Of a stretch of DNA of 64,000 nucleotides, positions 45,234 through 53,936 are shown in pieces; the first letter of the stretch is position 1, and every line of letters starts with the position of its first letter. The notes under the pieces are model-generated. The model was not told the DNA's origin. It saw nothing but the letters and a program-made list of their open reading frames with translations, and searched no databases. This DNA comes from Candidatus Sulfotelmatobacter sp. (GTDB lineage: Bacteria > Acidobacteriota > Terriglobia > Terriglobales > Acidobacteriaceae), in the NCBI GenBank assembly GCA_036500765.1, contig DASYBM010000001.1:186001-250000 (forward strand). The letters are read 5' to 3'. Both the position numbers and the translations under genes were made by a program.

Positions 45234-45293
45234 CTGAGCTTGTGGGTAGCCCCGTTTGCAGCGTTTAAGATTAAGAAGGATCAGAGGGCTACG

Positions 45294-45530
45294 TCACGCG
45301 ACAGACACGATGATCTTCTCTGTAGTGATTTTCTTACCCGGATTTCGCTTTCCAGTAATTTCGCGGTTGGCTTCTACGAGCAGGCTGATCGCGTCTCTCA
45401 GGTTCTCGCGTGCCTCTTCCAGCGTATCTCCCTCGGAAATTGCACCCGGTAGCTCCTCCGCGTAGGCAAGGTAACCGCCGCCCTCAGACGCAGGCACTTC
45501 CTCGAATACGGCAGTGAGCATCAAGTCCAT
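45294..45530 (-). CDS. hicB: HicB family antitoxin
   Basis: The 78-residue protein has the HicB partial RNase H-like fold: LTAVFEEVPASEGGGYLAYAEELPGAISEGDTLEEARENLRDAISLLVEANREITG. It neutralises HicA. The ATG at 45530 lies 47 bp after the etfA stop, on the same strand, so it may be read through with the ETF genes. No C-terminal DNA-binding tail is evident, so autoregulation is uncertain. Confidence 0.84.
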   Translation of the reverse strand: MDLMLTAVFEEVPASEGGGYLAYAEELPGAISEGDTLEEARENLRDAISLLVEANREITGKRNPGKKITTEKIIVSVA

Positions 45531-45577
45531 AGCAATATTATAAAGCGTCTGTCCAGTCCAGGATACGTTGGAAGAAG

Positions 45578-46573
45578 CTACCCTCCTGCCTTCGCCTTCT
45601 TCACTTCTTCAATCAGCGGCGGGACGATGTCGAACAAGTTACCCACGATCGCATAATCGGCTATCTCGAAGATCGGCGCTTCCGAATCTTTATTCACCGC
45701 AATAATCGTGCGCGCGCCCTTCATGCCGACGATGTGCTGAATCGCCCCGCTGATGCCGAGCGCCAGATACAGCTTGGGCGCGACGGTTTGCCCCGACGAT
45801 CCGATCTGGCGGTCCATGGGCAGCCAGCCGGAATCACAGATGGGGCGCGACGCAGCCAGGTCTCCGCCGAGCGCGTCCGCCAACTGCTTGGCGATTTCGA
45901 TGTTCTTCTGCTCTTTGATGCCCCGGCCCACGGCTACAATGATTTCCGCCTGCGTCAGGTCGACCGCCTGCTTGGCTTCCTTGAAAACTTCCTGCGGCTT
46001 GCTGCGGATGACGCCGTCGGCGATCTCGACGCTAACGGTTTCGACGGGGGCGGCGTTGGCTCCGGCCTCGGCCTTGTCACCGCGAAACGCGCCGTTCTGA
46101 AACGTAGCGAACCATGGAGCGTCGCTCGTGAAGCTCACGTCGGCGGCCAGCTTGCCCTGAAACATCTGCCGCGTAAAAACCAGCTTGCCGTTTTCGTGCT
46201 TGAATCCAATGCAATCACTGATCACGGTGCGGCCCATCGCCGTGGCCAGTTTGGGCACAAAGTCGCGGACCTGGTAGGTGTGCGGCATCAGCACCAGCTT
46301 GGGCTGCTTCGCTGCCAGGAATTGCTTCAGCCCCGCAGCGAATGCATCGGGCGTGTAGGGCTCGAGTTTCGGCGACTCGACGGCATAGACTTTCGCGATC
46401 TTCTTCGCCGCAACTTCGGCGGCAAGTGCCGCGGCGCTGCCGCCCACAACGGCCGCCTCCAAAGTCCAACCCGTAGCCGCGGCAATCGCCTGGCCCGCGG
46501 TGATAGTCTCCCAGGAGACGCGATTCAGTTTTCCTTCGCGCTGTTCGACGACGACTATGATGCTGTCAGCCAT
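45578..46573 (-). CDS. etfA: electron transfer flavoprotein alpha subunit
   Basis: The 331-residue protein has the N-terminal alpha domain (WETITAGQAIAAATGWTLEAAVVG) and the C-terminal FAD-binding domain: VAVGRGIKEQKNIEIAKQLADALGG, ASRPICDSGWLPMDRQIGSSGQTVAPKLYLALGISGAIQHIVGM and INKDSEAPIF-like VNKDSEAPIFEIADYAIVGNLFDIVPPLIEE. It holds FAD and passes electrons from acyl-CoA dehydrogenases. AAGGA precedes the ATG at 46573. etfB is upstream, with a repeat between. Confidence 0.95.
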   Translation of the reverse strand: MADSIIVVVEQREGKLNRVSWETITAGQAIAAATGWTLEAAVVGGSAAALAAEVAAKKIAKVYAVESPKLEPYTPDAFAAGLKQFLAAKQPKLVLMPHTYQVRDFVPKLATAMGRTVISDCIGFKHENGKLVFTRQMFQGKLAADVSFTSDAPWFATFQNGAFRGDKAEAGANAAPVETVSVEIADGVIRSKPQEVFKEAKQAVDLTQAEIIVAVGRGIKEQKNIEIAKQLADALGGDLAASRPICDSGWLPMDRQIGSSGQTVAPKLYLALGISGAIQHIVGMKGARTIIAVNKDSEAPIFEIADYAIVGNLFDIVPPLIEEVKKAKAGG

Positions 46574-46698
46574 AAAATCCTTTTGTCATTCCGAACCGGC
46601 GTTCTTCGCCGGTGAGGAATCTGCTTTTCCGCCTACACCATCGCAGCAGCCGAGCTTCGCTCGGCGGGCGGACGAGGCGTCCGCCCCTCCCTAAGCCA
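46574..46698. repeat. palindromic repeats between etfB and etfA
   Basis: The 125-bp gap has several small palindromes: GAACCGGCGTTCTTCGCCGG, CCGAGCTTCGCTCGG and CGGACGAGGCGTCCG (46669-46683). The last is a variant of the CGGACGCATTCGTCCG core. It separates two genes normally adjacent in an ETF operon. Confidence 0.7.
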
Positions 46699-47469
46699 CT
46701 ACAAAACCCGCAATTCGTTTCGCAGTTTATCTACCAGCTTCTTCGCAATCTCTCCCGCTCCGCCTTCGATATGCTCCGTCTTTTTCGTCTTCTGCGGAAC
46801 GTACAGGCGCTCGATCTTCTGGAGATTCTCGCCGATCGCCGACTGCACTTCCGCCAGCGCCACTTTCCGCAGCGGCTTGTTCTTCGCCTGCTTGATGCCG
46901 ATCAGCGTGGCGTAGCGCAGCTTGTTGATGCCCGACTGAATGGTCAGCACCGCCGGCGTAGGCATGTCGACAAACTGAAAGTACCCTGCTTCCAGTTCAC
47001 GCTTCACCCGAATTCCGCCGTCGGTCTTCTCGATCTGCATAATGATGGTCGCATGCGGCAGCCCCAGCAACTCGGCCAGAATTACGCCGGTCTGCGCATA
47101 ACCGTAATCGTCGGATTGCAATCCGGTGAAGATGAGATCGAATTGCTCGTCTTTGATCGCCGCCGCGAAGGCCTTCGCTGTGTTGAACGCATCGAGCCCA
47201 ACGAACTTGTCGTCTTCCAGATGAATAGCGCGGTCCGCGCCCTTGGCCAGCGCCTCGCGTAAAACTTGCTGCGCGCGCGCCGGGCCGCTGGTAATCACGA
47301 CCACTTCGCCCTTGTGTTTCTCGCGCTGGCGCAGTGCCTCTTCCAAAGCGTAAGCGTCGGGCTCGTTGACTTCATAGGACACATCTTCGCGGATCCACGC
47401 GCCGCTTTCGTTCAGCTTGAGCGGGGCATCTTTCTGCGGCACCTGCTTCATGCACACCAGGATTTTCAA
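46699..47469 (-). CDS. etfB: electron transfer flavoprotein beta subunit
   Basis: The 256-residue protein starts KILVCMKQVPQKDAPLKLNESGAW and has the AMP-binding region DLIFTGLQSDDYGYAQTGVILAELLGLPHATIIM and RELEAGYFQFVDMPTPAVLTIQSGINKLRYATLIGIKQAKNKP. It forms a dimer with EtfA. The start is TTG at 47469 with GGAG about 8 nt before it. It leads the etfB-etfA-hicB-hicA-ETF:QO run. Confidence 0.95.
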   Translation of the reverse strand: MKILVCMKQVPQKDAPLKLNESGAWIREDVSYEVNEPDAYALEEALRQREKHKGEVVVITSGPARAQQVLREALAKGADRAIHLEDDKFVGLDAFNTAKAFAAAIKDEQFDLIFTGLQSDDYGYAQTGVILAELLGLPHATIIMQIEKTDGGIRVKRELEAGYFQFVDMPTPAVLTIQSGINKLRYATLIGIKQAKNKPLRKVALAEVQSAIGENLQKIERLYVPQKTKKTEHIEGGAGEIAKKLVDKLRNELRVL

Positions 47470-47674
47470 GCGAATAGCTCCTTACTCATGGCTCAGCCAG
47501 CCACAGCAAAACCTGTCAGTATAAATGAGTGGGGAGCGAAGAAGGAAACTTGGCCGGATTGAGCGGTCATCCTTAGCGGAGCTGTTTTTCAGGCGAAGCG
47601 AAGGATCTCCCGCGCCACTTAAACGACGACGTCGGTTTGCTGGAGAGAATCCATATCGGTCAAAAGTCGATCCG

Positions 47675-47908
47675 CTACTCCGTGAACACGACCGACTGCA
47701 CGCCCGAAATCTCAAAGCGCTTGCGGCAGCGCATGTTCTTGCAGGCCATCAGGTCGTCCTTGCGCAGCATGTAGGATCGCGCCTTGGCAAAGCGCGCGCG
47801 GTCGCGCTCGTCGGCCCGCCCGGAAAGCTGGCGCTTCTTGGTGCGGACCACCCACGTGACTTCGTACTCCGCCGCCTGGTGGCAGTGAGGACAATTCAGC
47901 GAAGCCAT
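47675..47908 (-). CDS. small zinc-ribbon-like protein
   Basis: The 77-residue protein has two cysteine knuckles, CPHCHQAAEYEVTWVVR near the start and CKNMRCRKRF near the end, suggesting a zinc ribbon. AGGAAAAGAAG precedes the ATG at 47908 and favours it over an ATG 14 codons upstream. The middle is rich in charged residues. No named family is recognised, and neighbours give no functional clue. Confidence 0.65.
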   Translation of the reverse strand: MASLNCPHCHQAAEYEVTWVVRTKKRQLSGRADERDRARFAKARSYMLRKDDLMACKNMRCRKRFEISGVQSVVFTE

Positions 47909-48086
47909 CTTCTTTTCCTGCTTCTCGTCGAAAAAATCGCGCTCTTCCATAATGTGGCTGGGTTCGTTTTCGATACCCGCCTAGGAGAATTATTGCATAT
48001 TTACCGGGTCGCACGATTCGTAAACTGCGCCGATACCGCGCTCAGGTTACACTCGTGAAAGAAGTCCTGGAGCCTAGCGAACCATC

Positions 48087-48251
48087 ATGGCGAGAAAAAA
48101 GAAAGCCAAACGCTTTCGAGCGGTCACCGCGGTCAAGGAATTAGCCCGCGACCGCGTCGGCGCGCCTCCCGCCGGACAGATCGTCATCGAGAAAAAAAAG
48201 AAGCCGGAAAAACACAAGCCTACGCTAGGCAAACTGCTGGAGCCGGAATGA
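48087..48251 (+). CDS. very basic small protein (54 aa)
   Basis: The ATG at 48087 opens a 54-residue frame, MARKKKAKRFRAVTAVKELARDRVG, with a second basic run KKKKPEKHKPTLGKLLEPE. The net charge is strongly positive. A GGAG lies about 15 nt upstream, further than usual. It could bind nucleic acid or the ribosome, but no family is recognised. Confidence 0.55.
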   Translation: MARKKKAKRFRAVTAVKELARDRVGAPPAGQIVIEKKKKPEKHKPTLGKLLEPE

Positions 48252-48262
48252 TCGGAGACCCT

Positions 48263-48934
48263 TTACTGGAAGGTCGCCGTAACTGTCGTACTCGCGGACA
48301 GCACCACGTCGCACGTCGTCGAAGTTGACCCTGCACATGGCGCTCCCCAGGATACAAAATTCGCAGCCGGCGAGGCGGTCAGGCTCACGACTGAACCGGT
48401 CGGAAACGGCGCTCCGCAAGTCGTAGCCGGGCAGTTGATACCGGCTGGAGAACTGGTTATCGAATCGCCCGTGGCGGTGTTGGGCTGAATCACCACCGCC
48501 AGAATCGGCGACGTCGTCCCGCCCGGACAGTAGGAGATCAGCGGGTTATTCACCGTCACCGTCGCCGTGCCGCTCACCAGATTGCCGCTCGGCCCAGTTC
48601 CTTTGTCGTAGCTGGCAGAAATATTGGCCACGCCACAGCCTAGGCCCGTTGGAGACACCGCGCCTCCATTCAGAGTAATCAGTTGCGGAATGTCGTTCCC
48701 CCAGGTGACGATGGAGGTGATGTCTTTGTTTTCCGCCGGATGAATGTAAGTGCCGACGGCGGAGAAACCGGCCTGTAGCGTCGGATCGGGAGTCAGAAAC
48801 GTAAACGTCGAGGGTGAAACCGTAATGCCCACCAATTGCTGATTCCGCGCACAACTATTCAGGCTGAGCAGCCACGTGCTCACGCCCATCAGGCCAATAA
48901 CACCGATCCACTTGCCAAGCCACTTCCGGTTCAT
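48263..48934 (-). CDS. exported Ig-like domain lipoprotein
   Basis: The 223-residue protein has a signal peptide and lipobox (GVSTWLLSLNSC), so it is probably lipid-anchored. An Ig2-like (BIG2) domain follows: QLVGITVSPSTFTFLTPDPTLQAGFSAVGTY and GVANISASYDKGTGPSGNLVSGTATVTVNN. The C-terminal part is a glycine/serine-rich tail (SPAGINCPATTCGAPFPTGSVVSLTASPAANFVSW). Role unknown. It follows the threonine-aldolase gene in the same direction. Confidence 0.72.
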   Translation of the reverse strand: MNRKWLGKWIGVIGLMGVSTWLLSLNSCARNQQLVGITVSPSTFTFLTPDPTLQAGFSAVGTYIHPAENKDITSIVTWGNDIPQLITLNGGAVSPTGLGCGVANISASYDKGTGPSGNLVSGTATVTVNNPLISYCPGGTTSPILAVVIQPNTATGDSITSSPAGINCPATTCGAPFPTGSVVSLTASPAANFVSWGAPCAGSTSTTCDVVLSASTTVTATFQ

Positions 48935-49036
48935 ACCAGCTCCTGAGCGGGCGATCGAAGCAATACGCGCGCAGCGGGGGATGGGCCAATTTAGTCAAAG
49001 GCCAGGCAAAAAGCAATAGCTCAAACGGCCCTCGCG

Positions 49037-50098
49037 TCAGCCCTTGACCGCCTCCGCCACCACCTTCGCGAACTCCTGCACATCTTCTTCCGTCGTGTCG
49101 AACGAGCACATCCAGCGCACGATATTCTCCTCTTCAATCCACGGATAAAAGAAGTAGCGCTCCTTAATCTTGGCGATGGCGTGCCCGGGAACCTGCGCGA
49201 ACACTCCGTTGGCTTCCACTTTCCACACGACGCGAACCTGCGGAATTTTCGCGATCTCGGCTTCGAGCACGCGCGCCATGCGGTTGGCATGTTCCGCGCT
49301 GCGCCGCCACAAATCGTTCGTCAGCAGAGCCTCGAATTGCGCCGCGATGAAGCGCATCTTCGACGCCAGTTGCATCCCTTGCTTGCGCAGATAGAGAAAA
49401 TCTGCGCTCAGCTTGTGCGCGGGCTCGCGATTGAAAAACACAACCGCCTCCCCGCCCATGATCCCATTCTTGGTGCCCCCGAACGACAGCACGTCCACGC
49501 CCAGGTCGCGCGTCGCCTGCCGCAAGGTCTGCCCGAGACTGGCAGCGGCGTTGGCAATGCGCGCGCCATCCACGTGCAAAAACATTTCGTGCTCATGCGC
49601 GAACTGAGCCAGCGCCTGAATCTCTTCCGGCTGGTAAACCGTCCCCATCTCAGTAGATTGCGTGATCGAGATAACCCGCGCCTGCACATGGTGCTGGTCG
49701 CCGATGCCGTGATAGGCGTGGCGCACAGCGTCGAGCGTGATCTTGCCATCCTGATGCGGCAACGGGATCAGCTTGCATCCCGTATGTTTTTCCGGCGCGC
49801 CGCATTCGTCCGTATAAATGTGCGCGTACTCGCTGCACAGCACCGCATGATACGGCCGGGTGAGCGACTCTAGCGACAGCACATTCGCCCCGGTTCCGTT
49901 GAAGGTGAAAAAGACGTCGATCCCGACGCCAAAGTGTTCCTCAAATTTCGCCAGCGCCGAGCGCGTGTAGTCGTCGTCACCGTAAGCGACGACGTGACCT
50001 TGATTGGCCCGCGTGATCGCCTCCAGCACCTCAGGATGCACTCCGGCATTGTTATCGCTGGCAAAATTGCGAGTCGGCGTTTTTGGCGCTAGCGGCAT
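49037..50098 (-). CDS. ltaE: low-specificity threonine aldolase family enzyme
   Basis: The 353-residue PLP enzyme starts RNFASDNNAGVHPEVLEAITRANQGHVVAYGDDDYT. It has the aldolase pattern FFTFNGTGANVLSLESLTRPYHAVLCSEYAHIYTDECGAPEKHTGCKLIP and the PLP-lysine site VLSFGGTKNGIMGGEAVVFF. It cleaves L-threonine and similar beta-hydroxy amino acids to glycine and an aldehyde. ATG at 50098 is clear. A repeat element of 178 bp lies immediately upstream. Confidence 0.88.
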   Translation of the reverse strand: MPLAPKTPTRNFASDNNAGVHPEVLEAITRANQGHVVAYGDDDYTRSALAKFEEHFGVGIDVFFTFNGTGANVLSLESLTRPYHAVLCSEYAHIYTDECGAPEKHTGCKLIPLPHQDGKITLDAVRHAYHGIGDQHHVQARVISITQSTEMGTVYQPEEIQALAQFAHEHEMFLHVDGARIANAAASLGQTLRQATRDLGVDVLSFGGTKNGIMGGEAVVFFNREPAHKLSADFLYLRKQGMQLASKMRFIAAQFEALLTNDLWRRSAEHANRMARVLEAEIAKIPQVRVVWKVEANGVFAQVPGHAIAKIKERYFFYPWIEEENIVRWMCSFDTTEEDVQEFAKVVAEAVKG

Positions 50099-50125
50099 AG
50101 CAAGACAATGTAGCAGAACTGCTCC

Positions 50126-50303
50126 ATGTCATCCTGAACCCAGGCGAAGCCGGGGTGAAGGGCCCTACGTTCGCCCGAAGCCACGATGCAGTTGACAGGA
50201 ATGCCCACGTTTCTTACAGACCGTACCGCTCCCATCCACTGCAATGCCTGTTGCGTCGTATCGTAAGGTCCTTCGCTCGGTTTCACCGAGCTCAGGATGA
50301 CAT
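50126..50303. repeat. 178-bp element bounded by inverted ATGTCATCCTGA ends
   Basis: ATGTCATCCTGA (50126-50137) is inverted at TCAGGATGACAT (50292-50303). The two ends are perfect 12-bp inverted repeats, and GGGTGAAGGGCCCTAC/GTAAGGTCCTTCGC-like sequence lies just inside. There is no open frame for a transposase inside. It looks like a MITE-like or REP-derived unit. Confidence 0.75.
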
Positions 50304-50406
50304 CACGATGGTTCGCTGCCGCAGCCGCGCCATTACCGGATTTTGTCAGCGACACAATCGCGGCCACCGAATTACAATTCCCTTCCTGATTTCCGGAGGC
50401 CAGTTC

Positions 50407-51933
50407 GTGACCCTGAAGTCCTGCGTGATCGTCCTTTTCCTCTCTGCCCTCGCCGCGGCCCAAACCGCCGAGCAGAAAACCGCGCGCTATCTCGACTCCA
50501 TCCGCCATCAGCCTTCCCTGCTTCTCGCCTTCCTGCACGACGTGCCCAAGGGCGGAGACCTGCACAACCACCTCGACGGCGCCATCTACGCCGAAGATAT
50601 GCTCGACTGGGCCGCCTCCGATAATTTCTGCGTCGACCGCACCACTTCGCGGCTGCTGGGAGCGCCCTGCGATTCCTGCGAGCACTACACGCCGAAGCCC
50701 GCAATTAGCTGTGCCTATGACGACCACATTCTTTACGGCCAGATCGTCGACGCCTGGTCGATGCGCAACTGGCGTCCCGGCGACGAATCCGGCCACGACC
50801 ACTTCTTCGCCGCCTTCGACAAGTTCGGACTCGCCTCGCACGGCCACGTCGCCGAAGCCGTCGCCACGGTCATCAATCGCGCTGCCCGCGAACACGTCCA
50901 ATACATCGAATTCATGCACACCGCCGACGGCCGCGCCTCGGCCAATCTCGGCACGAAGTTAGGGTATGACCCCGACTATGCCAAGATGCGCGACAATCTG
51001 CTCGCCAATGGCCTGAAAGAAATCGTTGCCGCGACCAGCAAGACCCTCGCTGACGATGACGCCCGCGCCCGCGCCGAACTGAAATGCGGCACGCCCGACG
51101 CCGAACCCGGATGCACCGTCACGGTTCGGTACCTTTATCAAGTGTTGCGCGGCCTGCCGCACGAATGCGTATTCGCGGAGATGGTGCTGGGCTTCGAACT
51201 CGCCTCCTCTGATCCGCGCTTCGTCGGCCTCAACCTGGTCATGCCTGAAGACTGGTACGTGCCCATTCACGATTTCAACGAGCACATGGCGATGCTCGAT
51301 TACCTGCACGGCGTTTATTCCCCCGGGGTTCATCCTAAAGTTCACATCAGCCTGCACGCCGGAGAAATTGCCGCCGGCCTCGTGAAGCCCGAGGATCTCT
51401 CCTTCCATATTCGCGCCTCGGTCGAGCGCGGACACGCCGAGCGCATCGGCCACGGCGTCAGCGTGATGCTCGAAAAAGATCCCATCGCCCTGCTGAAAGA
51501 AATGGCGGCGAAGAACGTGCTGGTCGAAATCAACCTCACCTCCAACGACCAGATTCTGGGCGTCAGCGGCGACGACCATCCCCTGCCGATCTATATGAAG
51601 TACGGCGTCCCGGTAGCGATCTCGTCAGACGACGAAGGCGTAGCCAGATCTGACATGACCCACGAATACCTGCGCGCCGTACAAGATTTTCACCTTCCCT
51701 ACACAGAACTAAAACGCATGACGCGCCAAAGTGTAGAGCATAGCTTCCTGCCGGGAGAGAGCCTGTGGGCGTCGACAAAAGACGCGTTCCGTTCGGTAGC
51801 AGCCTGCGCAGGAGATTCCGCCGCCACTGCAAAGCCCTCCGCAGCCTGCGCAAAGTTTCTGGAAGTTAACGAACGCGCCCGCGAACAATGGAAGCTGGAA
51901 GCTGCCTTCGCCGAGTTTGAAAAGAGGTTTTGA
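50407..51933 (+). CDS. secreted adenosine deaminase-like (ADGF/metallo-deaminase) enzyme
   Basis: The 508-residue protein has a signal peptide (TLKSCVIVLFLSALAAAQT). Metal and active-site motifs are KGGDLHNHLDGAIYAED (HxH), VHISLHAGE, RIGHGV and PVAISSDDEGV, all as in adenosine deaminase. The start is GTG at 50407 because GGAGG precedes it and the signal peptide begins there. Purine nucleoside phosphorylase is encoded 900 bp downstream, so together they may use extracellular nucleosides. Confidence 0.88.
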   Translation: MTLKSCVIVLFLSALAAAQTAEQKTARYLDSIRHQPSLLLAFLHDVPKGGDLHNHLDGAIYAEDMLDWAASDNFCVDRTTSRLLGAPCDSCEHYTPKPAISCAYDDHILYGQIVDAWSMRNWRPGDESGHDHFFAAFDKFGLASHGHVAEAVATVINRAAREHVQYIEFMHTADGRASANLGTKLGYDPDYAKMRDNLLANGLKEIVAATSKTLADDDARARAELKCGTPDAEPGCTVTVRYLYQVLRGLPHECVFAEMVLGFELASSDPRFVGLNLVMPEDWYVPIHDFNEHMAMLDYLHGVYSPGVHPKVHISLHAGEIAAGLVKPEDLSFHIRASVERGHAERIGHGVSVMLEKDPIALLKEMAAKNVLVEINLTSNDQILGVSGDDHPLPIYMKYGVPVAISSDDEGVARSDMTHEYLRAVQDFHLPYTELKRMTRQSVEHSFLPGESLWASTKDAFRSVAACAGDSAATAKPSAACAKFLEVNERAREQWKLEAAFAEFEKRF

Positions 51934-52028
51934 GCGGGAAATATTTCTTAGAGAATCACCCCGACATCTCGCGGATTGAGGGCCTAAGTCCGCTACCGCA
52001 CGATTACGCTCTGCGATAAGCTGCTCTC

Positions 52029-52637
52029 ATGCCTCGCAAACGCACCCTAGTCTCGTCGCCTCTCGCCTGGAGCAGCACTTGGATCAAGACCGTGCCAGTT
52101 CCCCCTCCACCGCTGCCCGTCCTCGCTGAGCGCGGAGGCACGCAGTTGCGCACGCCCTTGCCCGTGGCCATCGTCGACACTCGCGAGCAGAACCCGCTCT
52201 CCTTCCGCCGCTTCAAAGGATGGTTCACCCGCATCGAGCACCGCGCCCTGCGCCTCGGCGACTATTCAGTCGAGGGTATGGAGGACAGCTGCATCGTCGA
52301 GCGCAAAGACCTGGCCGATCTGATCTGTTCTTTCACCACAAATCGCTCCGTGTTTATCAAACGTCTGCGCCACATGGCTGACGCGCCGCACAGCCTGCTC
52401 GTCGTGACCGCGTCGCTGACGGAAGTAAAATCCGAATATCCCTACCGCGCCGCCAATCCCAACCGCATCACGCAATCGCTCATCGCCACGCTCGCCGGCC
52501 TCCGCCTGCCGTTCATCTGCACCGACTCGCACGAACTCGGAGAAGAAGTCGTCGCCTCCTACCTCTACCAAACATTTCTGTATGATTGGCTGGACCGCAA
52601 CGGCCACGGCCGCCAGTTAGCCGACGGAGATCTGTAA
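52029..52637 (+). CDS. ERCC4-type nuclease-domain protein
   Basis: The 202-residue protein has the XPF/ERCC4 nuclease motifs: VAIVDTREQNPLSF, LRLGDYSVEG and CIVERKDLADLICSF. The helix-hairpin-helix and helicase parts of XPF are absent, so it is a stand-alone nuclease module. It starts MPRKRTLVSSPL and has no obvious ribosome site. Genomic role (repair or a defence function) is unknown. Confidence 0.87.
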   Translation: MPRKRTLVSSPLAWSSTWIKTVPVPPPPLPVLAERGGTQLRTPLPVAIVDTREQNPLSFRRFKGWFTRIEHRALRLGDYSVEGMEDSCIVERKDLADLICSFTTNRSVFIKRLRHMADAPHSLLVVTASLTEVKSEYPYRAANPNRITQSLIATLAGLRLPFICTDSHELGEEVVASYLYQTFLYDWLDRNGHGRQLADGDL

Positions 52638-52717
52638 GATCGCGTGGCTAGGATCGCGTGGCCCCGGACGCATTCGTCCGGGGCCCGCGCCAAGCGCGCG
52701 ATGGTTTGCATTGAAAG

Positions 52718-52771
52718 CGCGCGGCTTCAGGCCGCGCTCGTGCCCAAAAAAATAATTCCGGCTTTAGCCGC
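52718..52771. repeat. composite palindromic element (intergenic copy, before PNP gene)
   Basis: Palindrome AGCGCGCGGCTTCAGGCCGCG (52718-52737 core) and CGGCTTTAGCCGC (52759-52771). The distance from the CAG centre to the second palindrome is 31 nt, as in the moaA copy. A CGGACGCATTCGTCCG core is also at 52665-52680. Confidence 0.82.
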
Positions 52772-52820
52772 TGAGATATTTCTCCAAGCGCGCCCACGAA
52801 CACGAAGGCACGACATAATC

Positions 52821-53660
52821 ATGTCACAGCAATTCACCCAAGCCGACACCGCCGCGCAACTCATCCTCACCCGCACCCCTCTGCGCCCGCAGATCGCCCT
52901 AGTCCTCGGCTCCGGCCTCGGCAGCTTCGCCGATTCCCTCACCAACTCGACCCGCGTCCCCTACGCCGACATCCCCTCATTCCCGCGCTCCACCGCCATC
53001 GGCCACGCCGGACAAATGGTGATCGGCCACGCCGGTACCGTCCCAGTCGCCGCCATGCAGGGCCGCGTGCATCTCTACGAAGGATATTCCCCGCAGGAAG
53101 TAACCTTCCCCATCCGCGTCTTCGGACGAATGGGCATTCGCGCCGTCATCCTCACCAACGCCGCCGGAGGCATCAACCTCAGCTACTCGCAAGGGGCGCT
53201 GGTCGTGCTGCGCGACCACATCAACCTGCAAGGATCGAACCCGCTGGTCGGCGCGAACGACGACCGCTTCGGTCTGCGATTCCCCGACATGACGCATGCC
53301 TACGCCCCCGAATATCGTCAGATCGCGCGCGAAGAAGCCGCAAAACTCGGCATCCCGCAAAATGAAGGCGTGTATGCCGCGCTGCTCGGGCCCAGCTATG
53401 AGACTCCGGCGGAAATAGAATATCTGCGCCGCATCGGCGCTGACCTGGTGGGCATGTCGACGGTCGCCGAAGTTATTGCCGCCCGTCACATGGGAATGAA
53501 AGTCCTCGCAATTTCCTGCGTAACAAATATGGCTGCAGGAATTTTAGACCAGCCGCTATCCCATGCCGAAGTCATGGAAACCGGAGAGCGCGTAAAAACC
53601 ACATTCGAGTCCCTACTGCACGCCGTCCTCCCCCGCATAGCGCAAGACATAGGAGAGTAA
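52821..53660 (+). CDS. punA: purine-nucleoside phosphorylase, class I
   Basis: The 279-residue protein has VLGSGLGSFADSL, the active-site region YEGYSPQEVTFPIRVFGRMGIRAVILTNAAGGIN, and GPSYETPAEIEYLRRIGADLVGMSTVAEVIAARHMGMKVLAISCVTNMAAG. It phosphorolyses purine nucleosides to base and ribose-1-phosphate. ATG at 52821 (MSQQFTQ) is the family start. The repeat-rich region upstream separates it from the ERCC4 gene. Confidence 0.94.
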   Translation: MSQQFTQADTAAQLILTRTPLRPQIALVLGSGLGSFADSLTNSTRVPYADIPSFPRSTAIGHAGQMVIGHAGTVPVAAMQGRVHLYEGYSPQEVTFPIRVFGRMGIRAVILTNAAGGINLSYSQGALVVLRDHINLQGSNPLVGANDDRFGLRFPDMTHAYAPEYRQIAREEAAKLGIPQNEGVYAALLGPSYETPAEIEYLRRIGADLVGMSTVAEVIAARHMGMKVLAISCVTNMAAGILDQPLSHAEVMETGERVKTTFESLLHAVLPRIAQDIGE

Positions 53661-53936
53661 ATCGGCCCCACGTGGCGACGGACGCATTCGTCCGTCCCGC
53701 GATAGCTTGCCCTGAGCGAAGTCGAAGGGGCGAAGCCGAGTGAAGTCCGCAAGACGGCCGCCGGAGGAAAATCACCGTCCCATCCTCCGAATCAACCAGC
53801 CGCCGGCGGCTTCACCCACGAACCGCGACGAAATTATTCTGACTCACCGCAAACCCAAGTGCCCTCGCGAATCACCGCCGCGCGAACCATGCCCGCGTTC
53901 TATAATGCTGCTGCAATCCATTTCACGGAGGCACTC
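53661..53936. repeat. 276-bp gap with palindromic repeats
   Basis: Contains CGGACGCATTCGTCCG at 53679-53694 and CCCTGAGCGAAGTCGAAGGGG at about 53709-53729, belonging to the same repeat families as other gaps. No gene is recognised. It ends just before the PPOX gene's ribosome site (CACGGAGG). Confidence 0.7.
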
